A stretch of DNA of 64,000 bases from Salmonella enterica subsp. arizonae (GCF_008692845.1 NZ_VXJW01000001.1:372001-436000), one strand, 5' to 3'; positions 1 through 8,973 are shown, numbered from the stretch's first letter. The notes: generated by a model from the letters alone, not told the origin. Made by a program: numbers and translations.

Positions 1-1208
1 CGGCGCGTGTGGTGGGCGTCGTCAAAGCGGCGTTGCACGTACAGGTGGATGGTCTGGAACGTGTGCTGGCGGCGATGTGCGAACCGCAGATAGCGATTGT
101 GTCTCTGACCATTACCGAGAAAGGGTATTGTCATTCGCCAGCCACGGGCCAACTTCTGCTGGAACACCCTATGATTGCCGCCGACCTGCGAAATCCGCAT
201 CAACCGCTAACGGTGCCGGGTGTCATTGTTGAAGCGTTAGCGCGTCGTAAAGCCGCAGGCTTACCGGCATTTACCGTGATGTCCTGCGATAATATGCCGG
301 AAAACGGGCATGTGACGCGTAATGTCGTGACAGCTTACGCCCGGTCGTTGGATGCGGAACTGGCGATATGGATCGAGCAAAACGTAACATTTCCGTCAAC
401 GATGGTTGACCGGATTGTCCCTGCGGTCACGCCGGAGACGCTGGATAAAATGGCGCAGTTGACCGGCGTTTACGATCCGGCGGGCGTCGCCTGTGAACCG
501 TTTCGTCAGTGGGTAATAGAAGATAAGTTTGTGGCTGGTCGTCCGCAGTGGGAAAATGCAGGCGCGACGTTGGTCGCCGACGTGATTCCGTTTGAAGAGA
601 TGAAACTGCGAATGCTTAACGGCAGTCATTCATTCCTGGCTTATCTGGGGTATCTTGCCGGCTATCAGCATATTAATGACTGCATGGCTGACGACAACTA
701 TCGTCTGACTGCGCAGGCATTAATGTTACGCGAGCAAGCGCCAACGCTGAAAGTTCAGGGGGCAGATTTACAGCGTTATGCAGATCGGTTGATTGCGCGT
801 TACTGTAATCCGGCGCTGCGTCATCGTACCTGGCAGATTGCGATGGATGGCAGCCAGAAACTTCCGCAGCGTATGCTGGACTCCGTTCGCTGGCATCTTG
901 CTAACCATAGCGATTTTGATTTGCTGGCGCTGGGCGTGGCGGGATGGATGCGTTACGTTGGCGGCGTGGATGAGCAGGGCAAAGCGATCGACGTCAGCGA
1001 TCCTCTATTGCCGGTTATTCAGCGCGCCGTGGCAAACAGTGAAGAAGGCGCAAGCCGTGTTGAGGCGCTGCTGGGAATTGCAGACATTTTTGGCAACGAT
1101 CTGCCGCAGGCGGCGCGGTTTACGCAAAAAGTGAAAGAAGCCTATGATGGGTTACTAACGTATGGAGCGAAAGCGAGCGTGGCGAAATATGCCGAGCGGT
1201 TGAAATAG
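1..1208 (+). CDS. ydfI: Mannitol dehydrogenase family oxidoreductase (5'-truncated by window edge)
   Basis: The reading frame is open from the first bases and the true start lies outside the window, so about 400 C-terminal residues are visible. It resembles the long-chain mannitol dehydrogenase/D-mannonate oxidoreductase family (YdfI, UxuB), which reduces or oxidises hexitols and hexuronates with NAD(H). The stretch [10 protein letters not shown], the CDNMPENG segment and the conserved C-terminal helices ([15 protein letters not shown], with the family's N-G-x-H-S) are typical; the lysine expected in the family falls in the EKGY and EDKF segments. Its position next to rspR, a repressor of rspAB in E. 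coli, fits a sugar-acid catabolic cluster. Exact substrate is not determinable. Family call is firm, symbol less so. Confidence 0.8.
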   Translation, partial: ARVVGVVKAALHVQVDGLERVLAAMCEPQIAIVSLTITEKGYCHSPATGQLLLEHPMIAADLRNPHQPLTVPGVIVEALARRKAAGLPAFTVMSCDNMPENGHVTRNVVTAYARSLDAELAIWIEQNVTFPSTMVDRIVPAVTPETLDKMAQLTGVYDPAGVACEPFRQWVIEDKFVAGRPQWENAGATLVADVIPFEEMKLRMLNGSHSFLAYLGYLAGYQHINDCMADDNYRLTAQALMLREQAPTLKVQGADLQRYADRLIARYCNPALRHRTWQIAMDGSQKLPQRMLDSVRWHLANHSDFDLLALGVAGWMRYVGGVDEQGKAIDVSDPLLPVIQRAVANSEEGASRVEALLGIADIFGNDLPQAARFTQKVKEAYDGLLTYGAKASVAKYAERLK

Positions 1209-1219
1209 CGCTACAGAGA

Positions 1220-1242
1220 CCCGGTAGCATTATGCTACCGGG
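1220..1242. terminator. Hairpin between convergent ydfI and ydfZ
   Basis: Ten-base perfect arms CCCGGTAGCA and TGCTACCGGG with a 3-base loop, lying just after the stop codon of the dehydrogenase and before the 3' end of ydfZ on the other strand. There is no strong T-run on either side, so it may act mainly as an mRNA-end stabiliser. Confidence 0.55.
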
Positions 1243-1274
1243 AAGGCCGGGACGGATCTTAGCGACCAGTGGTA

Positions 1275-1478
1275 TCAGTTCATGCCAAGACGAATCAGTT
1301 CGACCGGCGCGAATTTACCTTCACAACCTTCGACAATCACCGTTTTGCCGCGGCGAATTTGACCTGCATCCAGACCTTCGCTCTCAATGGCTTTGATAAT
1401 CCCGGTATGGCCCGTGCCGCTTATCATGACCCGGCTACCGGTAGTGATTGCGTTACGGTTACGATCGTATGTCATCAT
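1275..1478 (-). CDS. ydfZ: YdfZ small protein (67 aa)
   Basis: A 67-residue protein matching YdfZ of enterobacteria: it opens [15 protein letters not shown], keeps the central glycine-rich SGTGHTG segment and the [16 protein letters not shown] block, and ends IRLGMN. E. coli YdfZ is a putative selenium-binding protein whose expression rises anaerobically under FNR. The start was chosen at the first of two adjacent ATGs because a GGAG ribosome site precedes it and the length equals the known family length; a longer open frame upstream has no family support. A half-conserved FNR-like site lies about 100 bases upstream. Function in the cell remains uncertain; the family match is clear. Confidence 0.85.
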   Translation of the reverse strand: MMTYDRNRNAITTGSRVMISGTGHTGIIKAIESEGLDAGQIRRGKTVIVEGCEGKFAPVELIRLGMN

Positions 1479-1576
1479 GGTGTTTTCTCCTTTCAAACTT
1501 ACTGCCAAAGCCCGCGGGTTTCCCCGCATGACGGGCGACATATAAATACGCTTATCGTTACGGATTTTTTTTGTTT

Positions 1577-1590
1577 TTGATCAAGCTCAC
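1577..1590 (-). promoter_or_regulatory. FNR-like site upstream of ydfZ
   Basis: On the minus strand the sequence reads GTGAGCTTGATCAA, matching the FNR consensus TTGAT-N4-ATCAA at all five bases of one half and three of five in the other. E. coli ydfZ is known to be FNR-activated, which supports the reading. Confidence 0.45.
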
Positions 1591-1658
1591 GGCTTTTTAA
1601 GCAGGAATGTGCAGGGTGAGAAAGCGGAGAAGGGGGCTCACCCCGAAGTTAAAGGGGG

Positions 1659-2345
1659 TTAGTCTTCGCTAAACCAGCCGCTGTTTTCCAGACGGATAAG
1701 CTGGACGGATTCGCTAATTTCCTGCAAATGCTGGGTCATTGCGCTCTCAACCGCATTGCCGTCGCGTTTTTCCAGCGCGGAGAAAATATCATGGTGCTGG
1801 CGCAACAACATCTCCGGCGGAGAAACATGATCCAGACTCATATAGCGAACCCGGTCAATCGTAGCTTTGATGTTTTCAATGGTATCCCACGCTAACTGGC
1901 AATCGGCGATCTGCGCCAGCTTTTGGTGGAAATCGTCATCAAGCTGGAAAAAATCATCAATTTGTTTGCGCTCGATGGCAATGTGCTGCAGGTGTAGGTT
2001 TTGCGCCAGTTGATAGCACTGTTCATCGGTGATCATAGCCGCCGCGCGCCGGACTACCGCGCATTCGATAGCCTGTCGTACAAAGCAGCCATTCTGTACC
2101 TGAGAAAGCGAAATTTTATTCACATAACTACCGCGCTGAGGGCGGATCTGAATCAACCCATTTTCCGCCAGCTTTATAAAGGCCTCGCGTACCGGCTGAC
2201 GCGAAACGCTAAAACGGGTTGAGACCTCTTTTTCTGATAGCGGCGTGCCGGGTGGGATCAGACAATGCACGATATCACGCCGAAGGATACGGTAAATCTG
2301 CTGATTGACAGGCTGTGTAGGGTTAAGCTGCGTTTCGACGGTCAT
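1659..2345 (-). CDS. rspR: GntR/FadR-family repressor RspR (YdfH)
   Basis: A 228-residue GntR-family regulator. The N-terminal winged helix-turn-helix (about residues 15-80) carries the family signatures [20 protein letters not shown] and [13 protein letters not shown]; the C-terminal all-helical FCD effector domain (about 90-220) has acidic and histidine positions DDDFHQKLA and [12 protein letters not shown] that usually bind a metal or ligand. In E. coli RspR (YdfH) represses rspAB, genes of a sugar-acid dehydratase and a dehydrogenase. Length is the family norm. Its proximity to the mannitol-dehydrogenase-family gene agrees with control of sugar-acid metabolism. Start ATG gives MTVETQLN. 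Confidence 0.88.
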   Translation of the reverse strand: MTVETQLNPTQPVNQQIYRILRRDIVHCLIPPGTPLSEKEVSTRFSVSRQPVREAFIKLAENGLIQIRPQRGSYVNKISLSQVQNGCFVRQAIECAVVRRAAAMITDEQCYQLAQNLHLQHIAIERKQIDDFFQLDDDFHQKLAQIADCQLAWDTIENIKATIDRVRYMSLDHVSPPEMLLRQHHDIFSALEKRDGNAVESAMTQHLQEISESVQLIRLENSGWFSED

Positions 2346-2444
2346 TCATTCTTACTTTTTAGACGGTTGACCCGGATATGCTACCACTTTTCTGCTGTGG
2401 TCCATACCGATCATGTTTCTGGTTGCGGATACGTTGCTATGGAT

Positions 2445-2466
2445 TACCCGGCCCGCAGACCGGGTA
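2445..2466 (-). terminator. Hairpin downstream of ydfG
   Basis: Arms TACCCGG and CCGGGTA around an 8-base loop, directly after the ydfG stop on the minus strand and before the start of rspR. No clear T-run follows, so termination strength is uncertain. Confidence 0.4.
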
Positions 2467-2473
2467 TAAAACC

Positions 2474-3220
2474 TTAACCACGGTGGACGCTGAGCCCTGC
2501 GAAGGATTGGGTAACGGGCATCATTTCAACGGTATTAATATTCACATGCGCGGGGAGTGTGGCCACCCACCATACCGCTTCGGTAATGTCTTCCGGCGTG
2601 AGCGCGGTGGTATTTTCGTAGGTTTTACCCGCTTTCTCATCGTCGCCTTTGAAACGTACGCTGGAAAACTCTGTACCGCCAACCAGACCCGGTTCAATGT
2701 CAGTCACGCGAACCGCCGTGCCGTGTAAATCCGTGCGCAAGTTCAGGCTAAACTGGCGCACAAAAGCTTTCGTCGCGCCATAGACGTTGCCACCGGCATA
2801 CGGCCAACTGCCTGCAGTCGAACCGATGTTAATAATATGACCGCGATTACGTTCGACCATTCCTGGCAGCAGGGCGCGGGTCATATAAATTAAGCCTTTA
2901 TTATTGGTATCGATCATAGTTTCCCAGTCTTCCACGCTGGCTTTATGCGCCGGTTCAAGACCCAGCGCCAGACCGGCGTTATTGACCAGCACATCAATAT
3001 CGCGCCACTGCGCGGGCAGAGAGGCCATCATCTCTTCAATGGCCGCTCGGTTGCGCACGTCAAGTTGGGCGGTCAATACGTTATCGCCAAGCTCATCTTT
3101 TAATGCTTGCAGGCGTTCATGACGGCGTCCCGTGGCAATGACTTTATGTCCATTCTCAACAAAACGGCGCGCAATGCATTCGCCAAACCCTGCGGTTGCT
3201 CCAGTTACTAAAACGATCAT
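2474..3220 (-). CDS. ydfG: NADP-dependent 3-hydroxy acid dehydrogenase YdfG (short-chain dehydrogenase)
   Basis: A 248-residue classical short-chain dehydrogenase. Visible are the N-terminal Rossmann motif VTGATAGFG (residues 5-13), the NADP-selecting ATGRRHERL, the NNAG motif, and the catalytic Ser-Tyr-Lys set in GSTAGSW and VYGATKAF. E. coli YdfG oxidises L-serine and related 3-hydroxy acids, and also reduces 3-hydroxypropionate precursors and malonic semialdehyde in the uracil (Rut) pathway. Start placed at the ATG giving MIVLVTGATAG, the family start; upstream in-frame codons have no homology. It is transcribed divergently from dcp, with about 137 bases between. Confidence 0.93.
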   Translation of the reverse strand: MIVLVTGATAGFGECIARRFVENGHKVIATGRRHERLQALKDELGDNVLTAQLDVRNRAAIEEMMASLPAQWRDIDVLVNNAGLALGLEPAHKASVEDWETMIDTNNKGLIYMTRALLPGMVERNRGHIINIGSTAGSWPYAGGNVYGATKAFVRQFSLNLRTDLHGTAVRVTDIEPGLVGGTEFSSVRFKGDDEKAGKTYENTTALTPEDITEAVWWVATLPAHVNINTVEMMPVTQSFAGLSVHRG

Positions 3221-3357
3221 CACACTGTTCCTCAACGCTTTTTGTGTTGTATTACCATAGCACGCGGCGTTTATGAAAGGGTAATCCTGGTTAACACGAT
3301 TGCGGTCAGCATAGGGGAAGCTTACTCTTATGATCAACCTATTTTCAGGAGTGAAGA

Positions 3358-5400
3358 ATGTCGACGAATCCTTTTTTAGACCAGAGTAGGTTGCCCTATC
3401 AGGCACCGCGTTTTGATCGGATCAAAGATTGCCATTATCGTCCTGCTTTTGATGAGGGCGTGCGGCAAAAACGCGTGGAAATCGAGGCCATCGTCAATCA
3501 TCCGGCGGCCCCTGACTTTACGAATACGCTTCTGGCGCTGGAGCAAAGCGGGGCGCTACTGTCGCGCGTCACCAGCGTTTTTTTTGCGATGGCCGCCGCG
3601 CACACTAATGATGAGCTCCAGCGGCTGGATGAAGTATTTTCTGCCGGGCTGGCGGCGCTCTCCACCGATATTTATCTGAATGGCGCGTTATTTGCTCGCG
3701 TTGACGCCGTTTGGCAGCAGCGTCACTCGATGGGGCTGGATGACGAGTCGCTACGGCTGGTCGATGTTATCCATCAGCGTTTTGTACTGGCAGGCGCGCA
3801 GCTTGCCGAAGAGGACAAGGCGCGACTGAAAGTATTGAATACCGAATCCGCGACCTTAATGAGTCAGTTTAATCAGCGCCTGCTGGCGGCAAATAAAGCA
3901 GGCGGGCTGGCGGTAGAGGATGCGCATTGCCTGGAAGGATTAAGTCCGGAAGAAATTGCCGTCGCCGCCGAAGCGGCGCGTGAAAAAGGCCTGGAGGAGC
4001 GCTGGTTCATTCCGCTCCTTAATACGACGCAGCAGCCTGCGCTTGCTGCGCTGCGCGATCGCCAGACCCGCAAAAATTTATTCACGGCGTCATGGACTCG
4101 TGCGGAAAAAGGAGATGCTCACGATACCCGCGCTATCATTCAGCGTCTGGCAGAGATTCGTCGCTGTCAGGCTAAACTGCTGGGTTTCCCCAATTATGCC
4201 GCATGGAAAATCGCCGATCAGATGGCGAAAACCCCGCAAGCCGCGCTCAACTTTATGCGTGATCTTGTGCCGCCAGCACGCCAGCGCGTGCTCAATGAAC
4301 AGGCGGAAATCCAGAATGTCATTGATAGTGAGCAGGGCGGTTATTCCGTTCAGCCCTGGGACTGGATGTTCTATGCCGAACAGGTACGGCGGGAAAAATA
4401 TGCGTTGGATGAAGCGCAACTGAAGCCCTATTTCGCCTTAAATACGGTGTTGCAAGAGGGAGTTTTCTGGACCGCCAACCAGCTATTCGGCATCACCTTC
4501 GTCGAACGTTTTGACATCCCGGTGTACCATCCTGATGTACGGGTATGGGAAATTTTTGATTCTGATGGCGTCGGCATGGCGTTATTTTATGGCGACTTTT
4601 TCGCGCGGGATTCGAAAAGCGGCGGCGCATGGATGGGGAATTTTGTAGAGCAATCCACGCTCAACGGAACCCGGCCTGTTATATACAACGTCTGTAACTA
4701 TCAGAAACCTGTCGATGGGCAGCCAGCATTACTGCTGTGGGACGATGTTATTACGCTCTTCCATGAGTTTGGTCATACGTTACATGGTTTGTTTGCCGTC
4801 CAGCGCTATGCCACGCTTTCAGGTACCAATACGCCCCGTGATTTTGTCGAATTTCCTTCCCAAATTAATGAGCATTGGGCGAGTCATCCTCGTGTATTCG
4901 AACGCTACGCGCGTCATGCTGGAAGTGGTGAAAAAATGCCTGCTGATTTACAGGAAAAAATGCGCCAGGCGAGTTTATTTAATAAAGGTTACGATATGAC
5001 TGAATTGCTCGGCGCCGCGTTGCTGGATATGCGCTGGCATATGCTGGAGGTGAGCGTCACGGAGCTGTCTGTCGCTGATTTCGAGCAGCAAGCGCTGGCC
5101 GCCGAGCATCTTGCTTTACCGGCGGTGCCGCCTCGCTATCGCAGCAGCTATTTCGCCCATATTTTTGGCGGCGGGTACGCCGCAGGATACTATGCCTATT
5201 TATGGACGCAAATGTTAGCGGACGACGGTTATCAATGGTTTGTTGAGCAGGGCGGCCTGACGCGTGAAAACGGGCAGCGTTTTCGTGAAGCTATTCTTTC
5301 CAGGGGGAATAGCGCTGATTTAGAATCGCTTTATTCAGCCTGGCGTGGACATGAACCGCATATTGGTGCCATGTTGCAATATCGCGGACTTGATCACTAA
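3358..5400 (+). CDS. dcp: Dipeptidyl carboxypeptidase Dcp (M3 metallopeptidase)
   Basis: A 680-residue zinc peptidase of the thimet oligopeptidase (M3) family, which removes C-terminal dipeptides from peptides and blocked substrates. The zinc motif HEFGH begins at residue 469 (TLFHEFGHTLHGL), with the third zinc-ligand glutamate in EFPSQINEHWA. The C-terminal YFAHIFGGGYAAGYYAY segment, which contains the substrate-binding tyrosines of the family, is intact. An AGGAG ribosome site sits just before the ATG. Length is almost identical to E. coli Dcp (681). No signal peptide is visible, so it should be cytoplasmic or weakly periplasmic as reported for the family. Monocistronic, followed by a hairpin. 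Confidence 0.95.
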   Translation: MSTNPFLDQSRLPYQAPRFDRIKDCHYRPAFDEGVRQKRVEIEAIVNHPAAPDFTNTLLALEQSGALLSRVTSVFFAMAAAHTNDELQRLDEVFSAGLAALSTDIYLNGALFARVDAVWQQRHSMGLDDESLRLVDVIHQRFVLAGAQLAEEDKARLKVLNTESATLMSQFNQRLLAANKAGGLAVEDAHCLEGLSPEEIAVAAEAAREKGLEERWFIPLLNTTQQPALAALRDRQTRKNLFTASWTRAEKGDAHDTRAIIQRLAEIRRCQAKLLGFPNYAAWKIADQMAKTPQAALNFMRDLVPPARQRVLNEQAEIQNVIDSEQGGYSVQPWDWMFYAEQVRREKYALDEAQLKPYFALNTVLQEGVFWTANQLFGITFVERFDIPVYHPDVRVWEIFDSDGVGMALFYGDFFARDSKSGGAWMGNFVEQSTLNGTRPVIYNVCNYQKPVDGQPALLLWDDVITLFHEFGHTLHGLFAVQRYATLSGTNTPRDFVEFPSQINEHWASHPRVFERYARHAGSGEKMPADLQEKMRQASLFNKGYDMTELLGAALLDMRWHMLEVSVTELSVADFEQQALAAEHLALPAVPPRYRSSYFAHIFGGGYAAGYYAYLWTQMLADDGYQWFVEQGGLTRENGQRFREAILSRGNSADLESLYSAWRGHEPHIGAMLQYRGLDH

Positions 5401-5407
5401 GCAGATA

Positions 5408-5434
5408 CGGTTGTTCGACATTGTCGAACAACCG
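5408..5434. terminator. Perfect hairpin after dcp
   Basis: Twelve-base perfect arms CGGTTGTTCGAC and GTCGAACAACCG with a 3-base loop, eight bases after the dcp stop. No T-run follows, so it may be an RNA-end protector or a rho-assisted stop. From here to the next gene at 5743 the DNA is AT-rich with no further gene visible. Confidence 0.5.
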
Positions 5435-5742
5435 CCTGAAAGATGAATCATTCACCCCTGATGACAGCCTGCGAAATTTACGACGTAAAATTGTCTGATT
5501 ATAAATAGCGAGTTTATTCGGATTTTTCTGCCTATTTTCTGTGATGACTTGATTGCTATCAATTTATTACCGCTTCGCTTTCGTGATTTTCGAAAATATA
5601 TTTTCGCCAGATGGCGCTATTATGTAAATAAAGTGGAAATGAATTTGACACTGCGTGCAGGACGGCTAAATTTAGAACTGTATCACATGATATGAGAAGA
5701 CATATCATATTTAAAACGCAACAACATCATGAGGATTATATT

Positions 5743-5925
5743 ATGGCAGAACATCGCGGCGGTTCCGGTAACTTTGCTGAAGATAAAGAGAAAGCATCAG
5801 AAGCGGGTCGTAAAGGCGGCCAGCATAGCGGTGGGAACTTTAAAAACGATCCACAGCGCGCATCTGAGGCGGGTAAAAAAGGCGGCCAAAATAGTCACAG
5901 TGGCGGACGTAAATCCGACAAGTAA
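5743..5925 (+). CDS. KGG-repeat stress-induced small protein (YciG/YmdF-like)
   Basis: A 60-residue, highly charged glycine-rich protein carrying two KGG (con-10-type) repeats: EDKEKASEAGRKGGQHSGG and DPQRASEAGKKGGQNS. This family (YciG, YmdF, GsiB-like) consists of small hydrophilic proteins induced by general stress, often sigma-S dependent; YciG of E. coli affects swarming. The GAGG ribosome site eight bases before the ATG decides the start; an upstream in-frame ATG lacks one. The gene is monocistronic with its own promoter region in AT-rich DNA and a strong terminator 48 bases after the stop. It appears to be a Salmonella-specific copy at this place. Confidence 0.85.
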   Translation: MAEHRGGSGNFAEDKEKASEAGRKGGQHSGGNFKNDPQRASEAGKKGGQNSHSGGRKSDK

Positions 5926-5973
5926 TTTTACTCGTGATATTTTGTGAATATATTCTGAAACATTACGTACAGT

Positions 5974-6000
5974 ATGCGGGCCATCAGGCTCGCATTTTTT
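5974..6000 (+). terminator. Rho-independent terminator of the KGG gene
   Basis: Nine-base stem ATGCGGGCC / GGCTCGCAT (one G-T wobble), ATCA loop, followed by six T residues. Confidence 0.85.
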
Positions 6001-6044
6001 ATTCTGACCGGGAGTTATTCTGACCGGTCAGATGAAATTATTGT

Positions 6045-6572
6045 TTATGCTTTCTTTGTTAACAGAAAAAGCAATTCAGCGAGGGCAAATCGTACAGATT
6101 TGTCTAATACTTCCTGACAATCTCCGGTAAAATGTTGTTGGGTTGTAAAGGTCGTATTGTTAATATTCCAGGCAAACCAAACGGTGCCCGCCGGTGTGCC
6201 ATCTTCGCCGCCTTCCGGCCCGCCATAGCCGCTGATCGCAATACTGATATCAACCGCTGCCTGATCTTTAGCCCCTTGCGCCATTTCAGTGACGACCGCT
6301 TCACTGACGGCGGTATGTTTCGCAAGGCTGTTGCGTTGTACGCGTAAGATTTTTGCTTTGGCTTCATCAGTAAAGGTGACATAACCCACACCGTAAAATG
6401 AGGGCGTATCTTCTGCTGCGCACAATGCTGAAGCCAGTTTCCCGCCAGTGCAGGATTCTGCAGTGGTCAGACGGAGTTTCTGGTTAACCAGTAAATCACC
6501 AAGTTTTTTTGTCAGGCTATCGACGGATTCGGCTTTATCAAGGGTGACAATATCGTGCTGTTCTAATCTCAT
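6045..6572 (-). CDS. ydeJ: CinA C-terminal-domain protein YdeJ (PncC-like)
   Basis: A 175-residue stand-alone CinA C-terminal domain protein. The hallmark TAESCTGGKLASAL lies at about residues 37-50, followed by FYGVGYVTFTDEAK, AVSEAVVTEMAQGA and ISGYGGPEGGEDGTPAGTVW, all typical of the nicotinamide mononucleotide deamidase (PncC) fold. E. coli has two such proteins, PncC (YgaD), which is active, and YdeJ, for which activity has not been seen; this one matches YdeJ by its N-terminus (MRLEQHDIVTLDKAESV) and its place in the genome. Likely cytoplasmic. Substrate unproven. Confidence 0.88.
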   Translation of the reverse strand: MRLEQHDIVTLDKAESVDSLTKKLGDLLVNQKLRLTTAESCTGGKLASALCAAEDTPSFYGVGYVTFTDEAKAKILRVQRNSLAKHTAVSEAVVTEMAQGAKDQAAVDISIAISGYGGPEGGEDGTPAGTVWFAWNINNTTFTTQQHFTGDCQEVLDKSVRFALAELLFLLTKKA

Positions 6573-6999
6573 CGTTTATTTTTCCGTTACCAGAGACAAA
6601 AGAAATCTGTTCGTTCTCCTCAAGTATGGCATATTTATTTTATGACATTGTCAGTGAATGATTATTTTATCCAGTTACCAACAAACCCGCTGTTCCATAA
6701 CTTGCTTACTTTCCTGCGGCGATAAATGTCATTGATTATGCGTAAGGCCATTATCCTCAAAAAATAAAGCCGATTATTCTGAATTGCTATCAAGACGTTG
6801 ATGCATATGACTTCAGCTATGTGGCAAGGTCTCTATTACACCGTTACGCTTTCGCGCTCACCGGCGCTGATATCGGTTGCATATTAATCCGGATGGGTTG
6901 ATTTTATTGCTTAATATTCTGCGGGTAAATTCATGTTTGTAAAAACTAAAAATAGCGGCCAGACTTAATACGTCAAATAGACGTTATTAAGGAGAGAGC
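6573..6999. other. Intergenic region between ydeJ and omdA
   Basis: About 430 bases of AT-rich DNA between two divergently transcribed genes; it must hold both promoters. No coding sequence or strong hairpin was recognised. A GGAGAG ribosome site ends it before omdA. Confidence 0.5.
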
Positions 7000-7392
7000 A
7001 TGAAACTACAGGTGGCTGCATTTTTAAGTTTTCTGATAATGCCTTACGCGCTAGCGGATGATCAAGGGGGATTAAAAAAAGACGTGGCACCGCCGCCGCC
7101 TCATGCTATTGAGGATGGTTATCGCGGTACGGATGATGCAGAAAAAATGACCATCGAACAGGCAAAAACCCTGCATGATGGCGCGACCGTTTCGCTGCGC
7201 GGCAACCTTATTGATCATAAAGGCGACGAACGCTATGTATTTCGTGATAAATCCGGCGAGATTAACGTGATAATTCCTTCCGCCGTATTTGATGGGCGGG
7301 AAGTTCAGCCGGATCAAATGATCAATATTAACGGTAGTCTGGACAAGAAAGCGAAGGAAGCGGTTGTTCGCGTGAGCCGGCTACAAAAGTAA
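7000..7392 (+). CDS. ydeI: Periplasmic OB-fold stress protein OmdA/YdeI
   Basis: A 130-residue secreted protein: a signal peptide of about 19 residues ([19 protein letters not shown]), a proline-rich stretch ([13 protein letters not shown]) and a bacterial OB-fold (BOF/YgiW, about residues 45-130) with the family motifs [23 protein letters not shown] and [18 protein letters not shown]. In Salmonella, YdeI (OmdA) is a periplasmic stress protein that contributes to resistance to polymyxin B and other cationic peptides and interacts with the outer membrane porin OmpD/NmpC; its gene is controlled by RpoS, OmpR and Rcs-type regulators. ompD itself lies near the other end of this window. GGAGAG ribosome site upstream. 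Confidence 0.9.
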   Translation: MKLQVAAFLSFLIMPYALADDQGGLKKDVAPPPPHAIEDGYRGTDDAEKMTIEQAKTLHDGATVSLRGNLIDHKGDERYVFRDKSGEINVIIPSAVFDGREVQPDQMININGSLDKKAKEAVVRVSRLQK

Positions 7393-7511
7393 TGAGTACT
7401 AATCGGCAATTTCCGGGTCAGCCGCGTATGGGAAGTACGATGAGTCTTACAAAATGCGGCAAGGTGGAGACAAAAGGCTTCATAATGCCTTATTCAGGCC
7501 TGGTTGCGCAT

Positions 7512-7546
7512 CGTTTAATATTCATTGATATTAAGGGTGCTACAGT
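7512..7546 (+). promoter_or_regulatory. Possible PhoP box and -10 of the mgrR promoter
   Basis: CGTTTA-N5-CATTGA at 7512-7528 resembles a PhoP direct repeat (second half weak), followed after 12 bases by TACAGT at 7541-7546. That spacing is the usual one for PhoP-activated promoters and would start transcription near 7554. Confidence 0.45.
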
Positions 7547-7553
7547 CGTTAAC

Positions 7554-7651
7554 GATCCGTTATCCTCGCAAGAATTTGCCCGGTAGCGTATAAGCAAAAC
7601 ACAAATCTATCCATGCAAGCATTTACCGCTGGTGAACCGGCGGTTTTTTTT
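7554..7651 (+). ncRNA. mgrR: Probable Hfq-dependent small RNA MgrR
   Basis: A promoter-like element predicts a start near 7554 and a strong terminator ends at 7651, giving 98 nt, the size of E. coli MgrR. The middle contains AAGCAAAACACAAATC, an unstructured A-rich region of the kind used for target pairing, and the 3' end is a hairpin plus eight T residues suited to Hfq binding. The position beside mgtS (yneM), another PhoPQ-controlled gene, is the known genomic place of mgrR. MgrR represses eptB, an LPS-modifying enzyme, and thereby alters polymyxin sensitivity. The call rests on position, size and remembered sequence, not an alignment. Confidence 0.65.
7625..7651 (+). terminator. Rho-independent terminator of mgrR
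   Basis: Stem ACCGCTGG / CCGGCGGT with TGAA loop, followed by a run of T to 7651. Confidence 0.85.
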
Positions 7652-7730
7652 GCCTGCCATCCAGACAAAAGCGGCCCCTTGCGCAACGATGCAGCAAGGG
7701 GCCGGCTCTGCGAGGGATTATCTCCGTTCA

Positions 7731-7826
7731 TTAATCATCCCATTTGTGACTGAACCAGGCGGCCAGAAATCCGGAAAATAAAATAATTCCTAATACAACG
7801 ATAAAAAGGTTAATACTGCCTAACAT
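7731..7826 (-). CDS. mgtS: Small membrane protein MgtS (YneM), 31 aa
   Basis: The minus strand encodes a 31-residue hydrophobic protein that opens MLGSINLFIVVLGIILFSG and ends FLAAWFSHKWDD, nearly identical in pattern to E. coli MgtS (YneM). MgtS is an inner-membrane protein induced by PhoPQ at low magnesium; it stabilises the magnesium transporter MgtA and affects the phosphate carrier PitA. One transmembrane helix spans most of it. An AGGAG ribosome site lies eight bases before the ATG, and TATAGT upstream on the same strand (near 7885) could be its -10 box. The stop codon lies 80 bases from the end of mgrR, so the two transcripts converge. Confidence 0.9.
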   Translation of the reverse strand: MLGSINLFIVVLGIILFSGFLAAWFSHKWDD

Positions 7827-8057
7827 CTCGTTTCTCCTTATTTTAGCGTGCATCCTCTTTTTTTTAAAAAATCATGCAAGACTATAGTACTAATTTGCGC
7901 ATAAGCAAAGTCTGAATTGTGCATTTATTTTACAGCAAGGGTTAAACGTTAGCGTATTTTCGTCGGCGTCCACGAATACTCCTGAATTATCGCGTTAGTC
8001 GCAGATAATTAGCCTGCAATATATAGGGGTAATGTGCGCATCACCGGTTACTGATAA
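7827..8057. other. mgtS upstream region
   Basis: AT-rich DNA holding the presumed mgtS promoter; no gene seen. Confidence 0.4.
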
Positions 8058-8581
8058 TTAACGGACGATGGCCTGTCCCGCAGGGGGAATAGGCATTCCG
8101 TTTAACACCAGCGCCCAGGCGGGAAGCGTCGTCAGGATCACGCCGCTGGCCAGCGAGTTTACCGCCGCTCCCAACCAGCCCAGCGATTGCGCTGAAAAAT
8201 AGCTGGCTTTCATGCCGACAGGCGTAATGTTATCGATTAACATATATTCGACAGGGGCATAAATAATTTCGGCAATCGTGAATACCGCCGCCGAGAGCAC
8301 CAAAAAAACAGATTGTCGCCTGAAAAAATAAATCCGCTGAGACCGAAGATAAAAAAGAAAGTACCTGTCGTCATCATCGATCGAATATTGACGGCGGTAG
8401 GCCTGCGGCCAACGGCGTATTGCAAACTGACCATAATAACCGCATTAAGCGGCAGGACGACGGCTATCACTTTTTTCGTGAAGCCGCTACTGGCAACGAC
8501 CATAACGTACTGTGAAATACAGGAAGCAAATGCGCCTCCCATAAATGACGCCAGAGATGCCATTACATCAGCATGATTCAA
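8058..8581 (-). pseudogene. ydeE: Remnant of MFS exporter YdeE
   Basis: Two minus-strand reading frames together resemble the C-terminal half of the MFS transporter YdeE, a dipeptide/arabinose-like exporter. The first piece (8581 down to about 8290) holds MASLASFMGGAFASCISQYV and YAVGRRPTAVNIR; the second (about 8303 to 8058) continues with YMLIDNITPVGMKASYFSAQ and SLGWLGAAVN. A frameshift near 8290-8300 separates them. The first six or so membrane helices are missing entirely, and the C-terminus is also short and altered. It cannot give a working transporter. The 5' break abuts the terminator of the neighbouring autotransporter relic, marking a deletion junction at about 8580. Confidence 0.8.
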
Positions 8582-8608
8582 AAGCCCGATGAACTGGCGC
8601 CATCGGGC
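8581..8608 (-). terminator. Terminator-like hairpin after the autotransporter relic
   Basis: GCCCGAT (8584-8590) pairs with ATCGGGC (8602-8608); on the minus strand it is followed by TTT. It lies immediately after the autotransporter stop codon. Confidence 0.5.
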
Positions 8609-8624
8609 GTGTTGCGGTTGGCTA

Positions 8625-8973
8625 TCAGAAGCTAAGTTGCCAGGTGGCGTTAATCATCTGATCGTTATTGTGACTGGAAGTATTAACGCTATAGCCCAGC
8701 CCCCAGCGCATGTCGCCTTTCAGTAATTTTACGCCGATCTGGCCTGCAAACGTGGTCTTCTCAATGAGGTTGGCGCTAATACCATCGCTGGCGTTATATC
8801 CGATATCGCCCGTTATGTTGACGCGTCCGTTACGCCAGCTCTGATAAAGAGAAATACCCCAGAAATCCACGTCGTTATGCGTTGAGTTAAAATCTTCCCG
8901 GGAATCCGTGTTGCCGTGTTCGGCATGGAGGGCCGCGCCGATACGCCATGTCCCTCTGGCGTTATCTTTGCAT
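8625..8973 (-). pseudogene. C-terminal beta-barrel fragment of an autotransporter
   Basis: The open frame, about 115 codons without a plausible start, encodes the last strands of an AIDA-type autotransporter barrel: TWRIGAALHAEHGNTD, ISLYQSWRNGRVNITGDIGY, LLKGDMRWGLGYSVN, and the terminal NATWQLSF with the C-terminal aromatic residue used as outer membrane insertion signal. A full autotransporter would have a passenger and about 280 barrel residues; only the end is here, so it is a relic. It lies directly downstream of marA on the same strand, where marB is normally found. Confidence 0.75.

Noticed and set aside
7392..7586. 64-codon frame overlapping the omdA stop codon (TAATG)
   Set aside because: It has no recognisable family, runs into the mgrR promoter and RNA, and its codon use looks non-coding; a chance frame is likelier.
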